Below, one piece after another: positions 54,380-64,000 of a stretch of 64,000 nucleotides of DNA. Location: the NCBI GenBank assembly GCA_030457025.1, contig JAKDSA010000009.1, positions 1-64,000 of the forward strand, written 5' to 3'. The notes under the pieces are model-generated. The model did not search any database. It saw only the letters and a list, made by a program, of their open reading frames with translations, and was not told the origin of the DNA. The stretch's first letter is position 1, and the number at the start of each line of letters is the position of its first letter. This stretch comes from Brevibacterium sp. (GTDB taxonomy: Bacteria; Actinomycetota; Actinomycetes; Actinomycetales; Brevibacteriaceae). Made by a program: the position numbers and the translations under genes.

Positions 54380-54610
54380 TTACGCCTCGATGAGGTCCAC
54401 TCGCACCGACTCGCGGCCGGCAAGAGAGTTGATCACGGTGCGCAGAGCCTTTGCGGTTCTCCCCGCGCGACCGATGACACGACCGAGGTCTTCCGGGTGA
54501 ACCCGAACCTCGAGCGTGGTCCCGCGCTGTGACGAGCGGGATCGAACAGCAACATCGTCTGGATGGTCGACGATGCCGCGGACCAGGTGTTCGAGCGAAT
54601 CAGCCAACAT
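54380..54610 (-). CDS. khpA: KH-domain RNA-binding protein (KhpA/YlqC-like)
   Basis: 76 residues. The single KH domain has the GxxG loop in VIGRAGRTAKALRTVI (residues ~45-60). Homologues bind small RNAs and, with KhpB, influence cell division. It starts 1 nt after rpsP. Confidence 0.94.
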   Translation of the reverse strand: MLADSLEHLVRGIVDHPDDVAVRSRSSQRGTTLEVRVHPEDLGRVIGRAGRTAKALRTVINSLAGRESVRVDLIEA

Positions 54611-54611
54611 G

Positions 54612-55028
54612 TCAGGCTTCAGCGCTCTCTTCGGAAGCAGCAGGAGCTGCGTCTTCGGCAGCCTTGTCCGACCCCTTAGGAGTGATGGCCTCCTTGATCA
54701 CAGAACCGACAGTGGGAGCCACGTAGGCTTCCTTCTCCGACTGCCCCTTCACAGTATTCACTGCTTCGCCGATGCCGGTGTGCTGCTGCCAGTCACCGGT
54801 GAGCTTGAGGAGGGCGCGAACCTGATCGGTCGGCTGAGCACCGACGGAGAGCCAGTGCTGAGCGCGCTCCGAATTGATCTCGATGACCGAAGGGTTGCGG
54901 GTCGGGTGATAGATGCCGATCTGTTCGATGGCCTTGCCATCGCGACGGGTGCGCGAATCGGCCACGACGACGCGGTAGTGCGGTGCACGGATCTTACCCA
55001 TGCGCTTCAAGCGAATCTTGACTGCCAC
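54612..55028 (-). CDS. rpsP: 30S ribosomal protein S16
   Basis: 138 residues from GTG 55028, 11 nt after AAGGAG. The S16 core is unmistakable: [24 protein letters not shown] (given in part as [17 protein letters not shown]) and IEQIGIYHP. After residue ~80 a 55-residue Ala/Glu/Lys-rich tail follows, typical of actinobacteria. S16 stabilises the 30S body. Confidence 0.97.
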   Translation of the reverse strand: MAVKIRLKRMGKIRAPHYRVVVADSRTRRDGKAIEQIGIYHPTRNPSVIEINSERAQHWLSVGAQPTDQVRALLKLTGDWQQHTGIGEAVNTVKGQSEKEAYVAPTVGSVIKEAITPKGSDKAAEDAAPAASEESAEA

Positions 55029-55188
55029 TTTAGTGGTGTCTCCTTTTGTGTTTTTGTTGCACAGTGGTTCCAGAAGAATCGTGGGGTTGACCTGCCGGAA
55101 TCTGTGACCTGGACTATCACCACAACGCGGAAGAGAGGGCCCACGTCGGAAGCAAAAGTACAAGACTCAATTGTGCCAGAAAGGCCTA

Positions 55189-56805
55189 CTACTTTCCACC
55201 TGGGAACATACCGCCGAAGCCCTTGGGCAGATTCTTCATATCGAAGTCCTCTTCACCGTCGAGATCGACTCCCCCGAAGGCCGAACCGACCGGATCCTTC
55301 GTCTTGCCTGCCTTCTTGTCCTCAAGCGCCTGAGCCTGCTGTGCACGCTTGGCTGGGTTGCCGGACTGACCGCCCTTGCGGCCCTTCTTCTTTCCCGCGG
55401 CCTTCTTCTTACGGTTCGCGCCGCCACCGGGCATTGCGCCCATTCCGGGCATTGCGCCCATACCCGGCGCTCCGCCGCCCCCGCCCATTCCGGGCATACC
55501 GCCGCCACGAGTCATCCCGCGCATCATCTTCTGCGCCTGAGTGAATCGCTCCATCAGTTGGTTGACCGCGGTGACTGTGGTGCCGGCGCCCTTGGCGATG
55601 CGCGCCCGGCGTGAACCGTTGAGGATCTTCGGATTGGTGCGCTCTGCCGGAGTCATCGATCTCACAATGGCTTCGACACGATCGACCTCGCGTTCGTCGA
55701 AGTTCTCCAGCTGGTCCTTGTACTGGCTCATGCCGGGCATCATGCCCAGCATCTTCTTCATCGAGCCCATCTTCTTCAGACCCGACATCTGAGTCAGGAA
55801 GTCGTTGAGGTCGAAGTCCTCGCCGGATTCGACCTTCTTCTGGAGCTTCGCGGTCTCTTTTTCATCGAAGTTCTTCTCGGCCTGTTCGATGAGCGTCATG
55901 ATGTCGCCCATGTCGAGGATTCGGTCAGCCATCCGATCAGGATGGAACTGCTCGAATTCCTTCATCGACTCACCGGTCGAGGCGAACATGATCGGCTTTC
56001 CGGTCACCTCGGCGACGGACAGAGCAGCGCCACCACGAGAGTCACCGTCGAGCTTCGAGAGCACGACGCCGGTGAAGTCGACGCCCTCCAGGAACGCCTC
56101 GGCGGTCTTCACCGCGTCCTGGCCGATCATCGCGTCGATGACGAACAGAACTTCATCAGGATTGACAGCGGAGCGAATGTCGGAGGCTTGCTGCATGAGC
56201 TCCTCGTCGATGCCGAGACGACCGGCAGTGTCGACGATGACGACATCGTGGAGCTTGGACTTCGCTACCTCGAGCGAGTCGGTGGCCACCTGCACCGGAT
56301 CGCCGACACCGTTGCCGGGCTCTGGTGCATAGACGAAGGCGCCTGCACGCTCTCCGACGATTTCGAGCTGATTGACCGCGTTCGGACGCTGCAGATCGGC
56401 TGCGACGAGCATCGGGCGGTGGCCCTCGGACTTCAGCCAATGAGCCAGCTTGCCCGCAAGAGTGGTCTTACCCGCACCCTGCAGGCCGGCGAGCATGATG
56501 ACCGTGGGTGGGCGTTTCGCATAGTTCAGGCGACGGGTCTCACCGCCGAGGATGCCGACCAGTTCATCATTGACGACCTTGACGACCTGTTGGCCGGGGT
56601 TCAGGGCACCCGAGACCTCTTCGGACAGGGCCCGCTCGCGAATGCGCCCGATGAATGCACGGACCACAGGCAGGGCGACGTCGGCGTCCAGGAGGGCACG
56701 CCGAATCTCGCGGATGGTGCCATCCACATCGGCTTCGGACAGCCGGCCCTTGCCGCGTAAGTTCTTGAACGTCGCGGTGAGCCTGTCGGAAAGGGAATTA
56801 AACAC
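55189..56805 (-). CDS. ffh: Signal recognition particle protein Ffh
   Basis: 538 residues from GTG 56805 (MFNSLSDRLTATFKNLRGKG). N domain, G domain (GLQGAGKTTLAGKLA near residue 107; VIVDTAGRLGIDEEL; LSKLDGDSRGG), and a Met-rich M domain (KKMLGMMPGMSQ) that binds 4.5S RNA and signal sequences. The C-terminal tail is Gly/Met-rich with PGMGAM repeats and a Lys/Arg stretch. Confidence 0.97.
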   Translation of the reverse strand: MFNSLSDRLTATFKNLRGKGRLSEADVDGTIREIRRALLDADVALPVVRAFIGRIRERALSEEVSGALNPGQQVVKVVNDELVGILGGETRRLNYAKRPPTVIMLAGLQGAGKTTLAGKLAHWLKSEGHRPMLVAADLQRPNAVNQLEIVGERAGAFVYAPEPGNGVGDPVQVATDSLEVAKSKLHDVVIVDTAGRLGIDEELMQQASDIRSAVNPDEVLFVIDAMIGQDAVKTAEAFLEGVDFTGVVLSKLDGDSRGGAALSVAEVTGKPIMFASTGESMKEFEQFHPDRMADRILDMGDIMTLIEQAEKNFDEKETAKLQKKVESGEDFDLNDFLTQMSGLKKMGSMKKMLGMMPGMSQYKDQLENFDEREVDRVEAIVRSMTPAERTNPKILNGSRRARIAKGAGTTVTAVNQLMERFTQAQKMMRGMTRGGGMPGMGGGGGAPGMGAMPGMGAMPGGGANRKKKAAGKKKGRKGGQSGNPAKRAQQAQALEDKKAGKTKDPVGSAFGGVDLDGEEDFDMKNLPKGFGGMFPGGK

Positions 56806-56952
56806 GTACAAGCCTTCTTCACGATGAATTGGTCGACTCTCTAGCCTAACAACTGATCCCGGTCCGACTGAAACCGATGGAGCTGGGAATGCGCCCACAA
56901 CCGGTCTGCTCCGGAGGTACACATGCGAGCAGCAGCTCAGTCGAGCAGCAAC

Positions 56953-58095
56953 TCAGTCGAGGAGAGCGTCGACGAATCCTTCGGCGGTGAACGGCGCCAG
57001 GTCATCAGCACCCTCACCGAGGCCGATGAGCTTGACGGGAACTCCGAGCTCCCGCTGGACGGCCACAACGATTCCGCCCTTGGCGGTCCCGTCGAGCTTC
57101 GTGAGCACGATGCCGGTGATGTTGACCGCCTCGGCGAAGACCTTGGCCTGCTGCATTCCGTTCTGGCCGGTCGTGGCGTCGAGGACGAGGAGCACCTCGT
57201 CGATCTCGTGTCCCTCGCCCAGGGGACGCGTCGCCACACGCTTGACCTTGCCGAGTTCGTCCATCAGGCCGATCTTGTTCTGCAGGCGTCCGGCAGTGTC
57301 GATGAGCACGACGTCGGTGCCCTCGACTTTGCCGCGTTCGACTGCGGAGTAGGCCACGGAGGCGGGGTCTGCCCCTTCTTCGCCGCGGACGGTCTCCACG
57401 CCGACTCGACTGCCCCAGGTAGTCAGCTGTTCGGCAGCAGCGGCGCGGAACGTATCGGCAGCGCCCAGCAGCACGCTCTGGTCTTCAGCGACGAGCACAC
57501 GGGCGATTTTGCCCACGGTCGTCGTCTTGCCGGCGCCGTTGACTCCCACGACGAGCATCACTGCCGGGTCGCCGGCTGTACTCGCGGTGGCGAGTTCACG
57601 ATCCATTGTGGGATCGACGATGTTGAGGAGCTCCTCGCGCAGCAGTGCCCTGACCTCTTCGGGCTCGCGGGTGCCGAGGACCTTGACGCGTTCGCGCAGA
57701 CGGTCGACGAGTTCGGTGGTCGGATCGACGCCCACATCGGCGAGGATGAGTGTGTCCTCGATCTCCTCCCACGTCGATTCGTCGAGTGTGTCCCGGGACA
57801 GCAAGCTGAGCAGCCCCCGTCCCAGGCCGGTGTTGGACTTCGCGAGGCGCTCGCGCAGGCGCACAAGCCGGTTCGCCGGTTCGGTGGGAGTCTCGGAGCC
57901 GCGGGTCGCAGCCTTCTCCTTGACCACCGCCTCGGAGATCTCATCAATCGTGAGTTCGCCGGTGACATCGGCGTCGATGCTGCGCTTGTCACGCAGCCCT
58001 TTCCTCTTGGCATTGATGCGCAGGGTGAAGCCCACCCCGACGACCAGAATGAAGACGATGGCCGCGACGATGAGCAATACGATCGGCTGATCCAT
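56953..58095 (-). CDS. ftsY: Signal recognition particle receptor FtsY
   Basis: 380 residues from ATG 58095; GGAGG is 10 nt upstream. An N-terminal membrane helix (VLLIVAAIVFILVVGVGF) anchors it, unlike the E. coli form. Then the N domain and SRP GTPase domain: VNGAGKTTTVGKIA (~residue 190), LIDTAGRLQNKI, LTKLDGTAKGG. It docks SRP-ribosome complexes at the Sec translocon. Confidence 0.97.
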   Translation of the reverse strand: MDQPIVLLIVAAIVFILVVGVGFTLRINAKRKGLRDKRSIDADVTGELTIDEISEAVVKEKAATRGSETPTEPANRLVRLRERLAKSNTGLGRGLLSLLSRDTLDESTWEEIEDTLILADVGVDPTTELVDRLRERVKVLGTREPEEVRALLREELLNIVDPTMDRELATASTAGDPAVMLVVGVNGAGKTTTVGKIARVLVAEDQSVLLGAADTFRAAAAEQLTTWGSRVGVETVRGEEGADPASVAYSAVERGKVEGTDVVLIDTAGRLQNKIGLMDELGKVKRVATRPLGEGHEIDEVLLVLDATTGQNGMQQAKVFAEAVNITGIVLTKLDGTAKGGIVVAVQRELGVPVKLIGLGEGADDLAPFTAEGFVDALLD

Positions 58096-58274
58096 TGACG
58101 TACGTCCTCCTTTGAATACCTTCGCTGGCCCCACGTCCTCACGCGGCGACCACTGGTCAAGGGTGCTGCGCCGGTCCTGCTGCGTGCTCCGGCTCGTGAC
58201 CGTTGTCGCTCAGGGGCCCGCACCCATGCGCCCCTCTGTCTCGGGGACACGTGTGCTGATGTCGTATGGTCCGG

Positions 58275-58676
58275 TCAGGAACCTCGGCTGCCGAAGAGCA
58301 GACCGGCTGTGGTTCTCCACCCGGTGCCGGATTCCGGGATCTTCCAATGACGGGTGCGCGGCCTCACCGTCAGCAGCGAGGGTGCGGCGTGCCGGCGTGG
58401 CTGCGGCCTGAGCACGTAGGAATGGTCCCGGATCGCGGTGACGGCAGCCTGTTCCCGAGTAGCCAGATGGGAGGTGCCGTCATCGTGTCCGAAGAATTCG
58501 TGGACCTCATCGTCGTAGCCGGTCCACTGCCCCGGCAGGCGAAAGCGCTGCACATCGGATGAGTACTTCAGGCGGCCTTCGGCCCTCAGCCCTGGCAGCG
58601 CGACGAGGAGCACGACGACAAGGGCGAGCGCGAATGATACGGCGAGTCCGACGATGACGACGAGTACTGCATTCAT
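58275..58676 (-). CDS. Small membrane protein between ftsY and smc
   Basis: 133 residues with one N-terminal membrane helix (residues 4-28, VLVVIVGLAVSFALALVVVLLV) and a soluble, Arg/His-rich remainder. I do not recognise a family. It sits in the SRP-smc interval that often carries small actinobacterial membrane proteins. Gene calling rests on length, frame and clear hydrophobic segment. Confidence 0.6.
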   Translation of the reverse strand: MNAVLVVIVGLAVSFALALVVVLLVALPGLRAEGRLKYSSDVQRFRLPGQWTGYDDEVHEFFGHDDGTSHLATREQAAVTAIRDHSYVLRPQPRRHAAPSLLTVRPRTRHWKIPESGTGWRTTAGLLFGSRGS

Positions 58677-58874
58677 GCCTTCGAGCCACCTCGTGATTCA
58701 GTCGACTCGGCCATGGACGTCCCGCTCCTCAAGGTTTTCGACAATGCTTCCCTGTCCCCAAGTCTATCGTCCCACCCCACGACAATTGTGCTCCGGGGCC
58801 GTGAGCCTGTTGGAGAATTCCCTGGGACTCCCCTGGGCATCTCTGCCGAATCGGCCTCTCGCAGTCGGCTCCCG

Positions 58875-61800
58875 TCACGGGATACGCTGCGAAATGACCT
58901 TCGACACACCATCTCCGTGCATCGTCACCCCGTAGAGAGCGTCGGCGATCTCCATCGTTCGCTTCTGGTGGGTGATGACGATGAGCTGAGACGAGTCCTG
59001 CAGCTCCTCGAACACCGTCAGCAGGCGGGACAGGTTGAGATCGTCCAGTGCTGCCTCGACCTCGTCCATGACGTAGAACGGGCTGGGTCGGGCCTTGAAG
59101 ATCGCCACCAGCATGGCGACGGCGACCAGCGACCTCTCCCCGCCTGAGAGCAGGGACAGGCGCTTGACCTTCTTGCCTGCCGGTCGGGCGTGGACGTCGA
59201 CTCCGGTGGTCAGCATGTCATTGGGGTCAGTCAGGCTCAATGAGCCCTCACCGCCGGGGAAGAGACGGGAGAAAATGTCTTCGAACTCCTTCGCTGTGTC
59301 GGCATAGGCCTCGGCGAAGACGCGTTCGACGTGCCGGTCGACCTCCTCGACGAGTTTCATCAGGTCCTTCCTCGAGGACTCGATGTCGGTGATCTGCTTC
59401 TCAAGGAACTGGTGCCGTTCCTTCAGCGCTTCGTACTCTTCGAGCGCCAGAGGGTTGACTGTTCCGATGCGTTTGAGGGCAGCGGCTGCCTTCTTGTGTC
59501 GCTTCTCGACCTCGGTCCGCACATAGGGACGTTCCTCCTCACCGTCGTCGAAGGCAGGGACCGGAGTGTGGGGTCCGTAGAGTTCGACGAGTCGCTCGAG
59601 TCCGAGTCCGGTCTCCTCTCCTGCCCGGTTCTCGATCTCTTCGAGTTTGAGTCGGAACCGCTCCTTCGCGAGTTCGGCTTCGGCTGCGGCGTCTTTGAGC
59701 CGCTGCAGCTCTGTGCGAGTGGTGGCCAATTCCTCGCCGAGGTGGCCCTTCTCCTCTCGCAGCTGCCCGCGCTCTTCGACGAGGACCTGGATCTGGGCGC
59801 CGAGTTCACTCACCGCCGTCTCCGCGACACCTGCCGCTTTCTGCGCGGTTTCTGCGATGAGCAGCGCCGAGGCGGCCGACCGGTTCTTCCGTGTGATCGT
59901 GCGCTGGGTCTGTTCACGTGCTGCTTCCTCTGCCGCTGCCTGGCGCAGCAGGGAGTCGACACGGTCGGAGAGGAACCGTGCCCGGTCCGTGGCCGCCTTG
60001 TGGCTGATTCGGGTTTCGATGACGTCTTCGGACGATTGGGACACCTGTCGGCTCAGTTCGTCCCGGTCGGTGGTGTCGACGACCTCTTCGACGTCGCCTG
60101 CCCCGGCCAGTGCCGATTCGGCCGTGCGGGCGTCGCGTTCGGCGGTGTCCAGTCGTGCCGCGAGTTCGACCTCGTTGTCCTTGGCCCTCTGCAGACGAGT
60201 CTGCGCTGCACTGATGTCGCCGGTGATCCGGGAGACCTCTTCCCCAGCGGCCATGATCGCCGCATCCGAGGAGTGCAGCTTCTCCAGGGCGGCGGCGGCA
60301 GTCGTCTTCGCCTCGGCGAGCTTCGCCGTCACCCGGTCGATGTTCGAGTCGCAGTCGGTCAGTGCCGTCTGCAGCTCGGCGATCGAGGTGCGGGTGTCCT
60401 CGAGGGCCGTCTGTGAGGCCAGCCGGGTGCCAGAGGCGGTGCGGGCCCGGCTGACGCGAGTCGCGGTGAGGACCTCACCGCGGACCGTGACCGCGGTCAG
60501 ATCGGGATGGGAACCGATGATGGACAGCGCACTGGCAGCGTCGTCCACGCACACGACGGAGTTCAGGGCGGAGTTCAGCAGCGTCTCGAGTTCGGGGACG
60601 TCGCTGCTGACGACATCGGTCAGCCACCGCACCCTCGACTCCTCGCCCGCTGCGGAGTCACCTGTGGGCAGTGCCCTCCTCTCAATGCCTGATCTGGACG
60701 ACGAGTCCGCGCCCTTGCCTGCACTTGCACCGGCAGTCGCGCCTTCCTTCGACGTCGCGCCCACCGACGTCAATCCTGCGGGGATAGTGAGGTGGACGTT
60801 CGTGTCCTCACCGAGGTGGTCGAGCACTGTCAGTGCCACCTGACCGGAGTCGACGAGCACACCGGAGACGGTGTTCGACAGGGCGGCTGCCACGGCCATT
60901 TCGTATCCATTGGCCACACTCAGCCGTTCGGTCACGGCCGAGCCGACACCTGGCAGATCGGCGTTGACGATGTCCTCGAGGTCAGCTTCCAAGGCTGTGC
61001 CGAGAGACAGTGCCTCTGCCCGGGCTTCGGCCGAGGCGAGTTGGGAAGCGGTCTGGGCCTTCTGCGTTCGCAGCCCTTCGAATTCGGCCTCCAGCGCGGT
61101 CTGGGCGTCCTTGGCGGATTCGTAGTTCGTATCGAGTTCGCTTTCTCCGGCTTCGACTCCTTCGACTGCGGCCTCAGCGGTGCGCAGTTCCTCGCTGCGT
61201 TCGGCGATGCGTGTGGATGCGGTGTCGATCTCTGCCCGGTTGGCTTCGATCCGGGAGGTGAGGTCGCCGATGCGCTCACGCGCCTGGGAGGACTTCGACT
61301 GCAGTGCCGACCTGTTCTTGATCGCCTCGGTGATGGCCAGCTGTGCCGCCTTGACCTCGTCTTCGGCCTTCTTCAGTGCCAATGCGAGCTCTTCCTTGCG
61401 CATCTGGCTGCGATCCAGTGCTGCCGCGGATTCTTCTCTGGCTTCCTCAGCGGCGCCGAGCTCATCCTTGTGATGCTCCGCCTGGGACCTCAGCTCTTCC
61501 GGTGACTTCGATTCCCGCCGGCCCAGGCTCGCCACCTCGGAGAGCAGGTGTGCGCGTTTGTCCTCGGCGCGCTGGGCGATGCCCTGTGCCCGCACGATCT
61601 GGGTCTGTGTCCGTGACTCCGCGGTGCGCAGCTCCTCCAGTTCGGCATCGAGTCTCCCCAAGCGTGCCTCGATCTCCTGCAGTCGCTGCTCGGCGCGGGA
61701 CCGGCGATGCTCGAGGTCGCCGATGCGGTCGCCGCCGTCCTCGCCTTCAGCGCCGGTGGCGGAGGTTGCGGCCAATGATGCCTGCAGCCGCACGGTGTCA

Positions 61801-62495
61801 TCGGCCAGGAGCCGCGCCGTGGCATCGCGCAGCGTGGCTTGGACGGTGGCGGCCTTCGCCGCGGCCTCGGCCTGGCGACCGAGGGGCCCCAACTGTCGGT
61901 TGAGTTCGGTCCGCAGGTCCGACAGGCGGTCCAGGTTCGTCTGCAGGCCGGTGAGTTTGCGGACGGCTTTGTCCTTGCGTCTGCGGTGTTTGAGGACGCC
62001 GGCGGCCTCTTCGATGAAGCTGCGGCGTTCGATCGGGTCGGCGTGCAGAATCGCATCGAGACGCCCCTGGCCGACGATGACGTGCATCTCCTTGCCCAGA
62101 CCCGAGTCGTTGAGCAGCTCCTGAATGTCGAGGAGACGTGCCGGTGTCCCGTTGACGGCGTATTCGCTTCCTCCGGTGCGGAACAGGGTGCGCGAGATCG
62201 TGACTTCGGTGTAGTCGACGGGGATGGCTCCGTCGGTGTTGTCGATGGTCAGGGTCACCTCGGCGCGGCCCAGGGCCTGTCGCTTGGAGGTTCCGGCGAA
62301 GATGACGTCATCCATCTTGCCGCCCCGCAGATTCTTCGCACCCTGCTCCCCCATCACCCAGGACAGCGCGTCGACGACATTGGACTTGCCGGAGCCGTTG
62401 GGGCCGACAACGCAGGTGATGCCCGGCTCGAATCTGAGAGTCGTCGCCGAGGCAAAGGACTTGAATCCTCGCAGGGTCAGGCTTTTGAGATGCAT
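58875..62495 (-). CDS. smc: Chromosome segregation protein SMC
   Basis: 1206 residues. Walker A GPNGSGKSNVVDAL (~residue 32), ABC signature LLSGGERSLVAVAML (~1110) and Walker B FYVMDEVEAALDD. Two long coiled coils flank the hinge (residues ~500-680), which contains a Ser/Gly/Ala-rich stretch (SKEGATAGASAGKGADSSSRS) longer than usual. It compacts and segregates chromosomes with ScpAB. No rnc or mutM lies directly upstream; tRNA-Asn does. Confidence 0.97.
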   Translation of the reverse strand: MHLKSLTLRGFKSFASATTLRFEPGITCVVGPNGSGKSNVVDALSWVMGEQGAKNLRGGKMDDVIFAGTSKRQALGRAEVTLTIDNTDGAIPVDYTEVTISRTLFRTGGSEYAVNGTPARLLDIQELLNDSGLGKEMHVIVGQGRLDAILHADPIERRSFIEEAAGVLKHRRRKDKAVRKLTGLQTNLDRLSDLRTELNRQLGPLGRQAEAAAKAATVQATLRDATARLLADDTVRLQASLAATSATGAEGEDGGDRIGDLEHRRSRAEQRLQEIEARLGRLDAELEELRTAESRTQTQIVRAQGIAQRAEDKRAHLLSEVASLGRRESKSPEELRSQAEHHKDELGAAEEAREESAAALDRSQMRKEELALALKKAEDEVKAAQLAITEAIKNRSALQSKSSQARERIGDLTSRIEANRAEIDTASTRIAERSEELRTAEAAVEGVEAGESELDTNYESAKDAQTALEAEFEGLRTQKAQTASQLASAEARAEALSLGTALEADLEDIVNADLPGVGSAVTERLSVANGYEMAVAAALSNTVSGVLVDSGQVALTVLDHLGEDTNVHLTIPAGLTSVGATSKEGATAGASAGKGADSSSRSGIERRALPTGDSAAGEESRVRWLTDVVSSDVPELETLLNSALNSVVCVDDAASALSIIGSHPDLTAVTVRGEVLTATRVSRARTASGTRLASQTALEDTRTSIAELQTALTDCDSNIDRVTAKLAEAKTTAAAALEKLHSSDAAIMAAGEEVSRITGDISAAQTRLQRAKDNEVELAARLDTAERDARTAESALAGAGDVEEVVDTTDRDELSRQVSQSSEDVIETRISHKAATDRARFLSDRVDSLLRQAAAEEAAREQTQRTITRKNRSAASALLIAETAQKAAGVAETAVSELGAQIQVLVEERGQLREEKGHLGEELATTRTELQRLKDAAAEAELAKERFRLKLEEIENRAGEETGLGLERLVELYGPHTPVPAFDDGEEERPYVRTEVEKRHKKAAAALKRIGTVNPLALEEYEALKERHQFLEKQITDIESSRKDLMKLVEEVDRHVERVFAEAYADTAKEFEDIFSRLFPGGEGSLSLTDPNDMLTTGVDVHARPAGKKVKRLSLLSGGERSLVAVAMLVAIFKARPSPFYVMDEVEAALDDLNLSRLLTVFEELQDSSQLIVITHQKRTMEIADALYGVTMHGDGVSKVISQRIP

Positions 62496-62581
62496 TGTCC
62501 GCCCAGCATATCCCGAACGAGTTCCTGCAATTCTCGATTCGTTTGATAGAGTGTCTCCTCGTGCGCCGAAATCGGCGCCTT

Positions 62582-62654
62582 TCCTCCGTAGCTCAGTTGG
62601 CAGAGCATTCGACTGTTAATCGAAGGGTCGCTGGTTCGAGCCCAGCCGGGGGAG
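62582..62654 (+). tRNA. tRNA-Asn (anticodon GTT)
   Basis: 73 nt. Acceptor arms TCCTCCG/CGGGGGA pair with one T-G wobble; the anticodon loop reads CTGTTAA with GTT; the T arm is GGTTCGAGCC-like; discriminator base G. CCA is not encoded. A possible -10 TAGAGT lies about 40 nt upstream. Confidence 0.97.
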
Positions 62655-62660
62655 CACATC

Positions 62661-62686
62661 AGGCCTCGTCGTTCGCGACGGGGCCT
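62661..62686 (+). terminator. tRNA-Asn terminator
   Basis: AGGCCTCGTCG-TTCG-CGACGGGGCCT: 11 pairs, one U-G on the plus-strand RNA, with a UUCG loop, followed by TGCTCATT. It lies 6 nt after the tRNA. Confidence 0.8.
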
Positions 62687-62813
62687 TGCTCATTCACCGG
62701 TCGATTCCTCGTCGCGCCGCCCGATGAGACTCAACGCCCACCATGTACAGGGAGGAGCTCCGATCACCACTGCCTGCACCACCGCTGTGTCCACACCGAT
62801 CGGCAGCATCCCC

Positions 62814-64000
62814 ATGAGCAGTGAAACCACTGAGGCTCAGGAGCTGATACGGCAGCTGAAGAATCCGACCACGAGACAGAAGCCGCGCATCCGCACGGGT
62901 GTCGACAAAGTGGTGTTCTTCACTGCTGGTGTTCTCGCTGTTGAATTCGGCGTCTGAGGCTTCTTCTCTCCAGAGAGCCTCGGGTCTGTCGCAGGGACCC
63001 TGCTGAACGGCGTCATGGACAACTTCGGCTGACTCTTCGTCATCGCGGCCACCGTCTTCACGATCTTCGTCATCGTCGTTGCGCTGTCCAAATTCGGGCG
63101 AATCCCGCTGGGCAGGGACGATGAGAAGCCGCAGTTCAAGACCTCGTCGTGGATCTCGATGATGTTCGCCACCGGCATGGGCATCGGGCTGGTGTTCTCC
63201 GCCGTCGGTGAGCCCCTGTTCTTCTACATGTCTCCCCCACCCGCGACCGTCGATGGTTCCACTCCGGAGGCGATGGGCACCGCGATGGGCACAACGCTCT
63301 TCCACTGGACTCTCTACCCCTGGGCGATGTACGCGATCGTCGTCTCGGCGTCGCCTACGGTTCCTTCCGCCTCGGTCGGTCCCAGCTGTTCTCGTCGATG
63401 TTCACCCCACTGTTCGGCGAACGTGCAGTCAACGGCGCCGGCGGCAAGGTCATCAACATCCTCGCAATCCTCGCGACCCTCTTCGGCTCCGCGTGTTCGC
63501 TGGGCCTCGGTGCGATCCAGATCGGCGGCGGCATCGAATCGGCGGGCATCATGTCCGACGTCACCTCGCCGATCCTCGTCATCATCATCGCGATCCTCAC
63601 CGCAGCCTTCGTCGCTTCGGCCGTGTCCGGTGTCGAGAAGGGCATCCAGTGGCTGTCGAACATCAACATGGTCCTCGCGATCATCGTCGCGCTCATCGTG
63701 TTCATCGGCGGGCCGACGCTGTTCATCCTCAACGTCATCCCGTCCTCGATCGGCTCCTTCATCCAGGATCTGCCGCAGATGGCCTCCCGCACCTCGGCCA
63801 GCGGACAGGACGTCAACGCGTGGCTGTCCTCGTGGACCGTCTTCTACTGGGCCTGGTGGGTCTCATGGTCGCCCTTCGTCGGGCTCTTCATCGCCCGCAT
63901 CTCCCGCGGCCGCACCGTGCGTCAGTTCGTCCTCGGCGTCCTCATCGTTCCATCGGTTGTCTCGACCATCTGGTTCGCGATCTTCGGCGGCGGTGCCATC
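62814..64000 (+). pseudogene. Broken BCCT-family (glycine betaine/choline) transporter, 3' end beyond window
   Basis: From ATG 62814 the reading is a BCCT transporter: a polar N-terminus, [59 protein letters not shown] and [14 protein letters not shown]. It is interrupted three times. TGA at 62955-62957 and TGA at 63030-63032 are in frame, each where the family has Trp; and a net 1-nt loss near 63342-63346 shifts the frame, after which it stays open to the window end. The conserved Trp of GLVFW also reads Ser. Intact homologues are ~550-650 residues. It is a decayed Na+-coupled osmolyte uptake gene, unless assembly errors are involved. Confidence 0.85.

Noticed and set aside
62814-63033. TGA read as Trp (or selenocysteine) in the BCCT gene
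   Set aside because: A third lesion, the 1-nt frameshift, remains; many genes in the window end in TGA (ATGA overlaps), and no selenocysteine element was seen.

Overview
This 64-kb window is chromosomal DNA of a GC-rich actinobacterium. The gene order (smc, ftsY, ffh, rpsP, rimM, trmD, rplS, lepB, rnhB, yraN, comM, dprA, xerC, rpsB, tsf, pyrH, frr, cdsA, rlmN, dxr, site-2 protease, ispG, proS, rimP, nusA, infB, rbfA, truB, ribF, rpsO, pnp, M16 peptidase) is the conserved actinobacterial core order, read right to left on the minus strand. GTG and TTG starts, ATGA overlaps, the Ala/Pro-rich IF2 and the Ala/Glu-rich S2 tail fit Micrococcales. A Brevibacterium-like genome is my best guess, an inference from overall resemblance only.

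Region 1-6.9 kb is accessory: a TetR-controlled catabolic operon on the minus strand (amino-acid dehydrogenase, NDP-forming acyl-CoA synthetase, ThDP-dependent decarboxylase-like enzyme, acyl-CoA dehydrogenase cut by the window edge). Its parts would form most of an oxidative amino-acid degradation route (2-oxo acid, aldehyde/acid, acyl-CoA, enoyl-CoA). It carries two clear palindromic operator candidates.

Region 7-21 kb holds the RNA and translation block: M16 peptidase, pnp, rpsO, ribF, a SatD-like gene with a membrane partner, truB, a secreted peptidase-like protein, rbfA, infB, ylxR, nusA, rimP. Region 21-31 kb holds a divergent lipoprotein/kinase pair, a TauE/SafE permease, proS, a Nudix-derived regulator, an S4 protein, a GNAT protein, ispG and a serine hydrolase. 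Region 31-46 kb holds the site-2 protease, dxr, a glutaryl-CoA dehydrogenase-like gene, a PrmC-like gene, an unknown protein, a DivIVA-repeat protein, rlmN, cdsA, frr, pyrH, tsf, rpsB, a secreted M23-M15 fusion and xerC. Region 46-62.5 kb holds dprA, comM, yraN, a DUF2469 gene, rnhB, two lepB genes, rplS, trmD, rimM, a KH protein, rpsP, ffh, ftsY, a small membrane protein and smc.

The right edge carries tRNA-Asn and a BCCT-family transporter that is clearly broken (two in-frame TGA codons at expected Trp positions and a 1-nt frameshift).

No CRISPR, insertion sequence, prophage or obvious defence system is present. The most promising undescribed signals are in RNA and control regions: a structured leader before rplS, a UUCG-capped terminator-like hairpin inside the start of the second lepB gene, hairpins whose mismatches become G-U pairs only on the transcribed strand, and the TetR operators.
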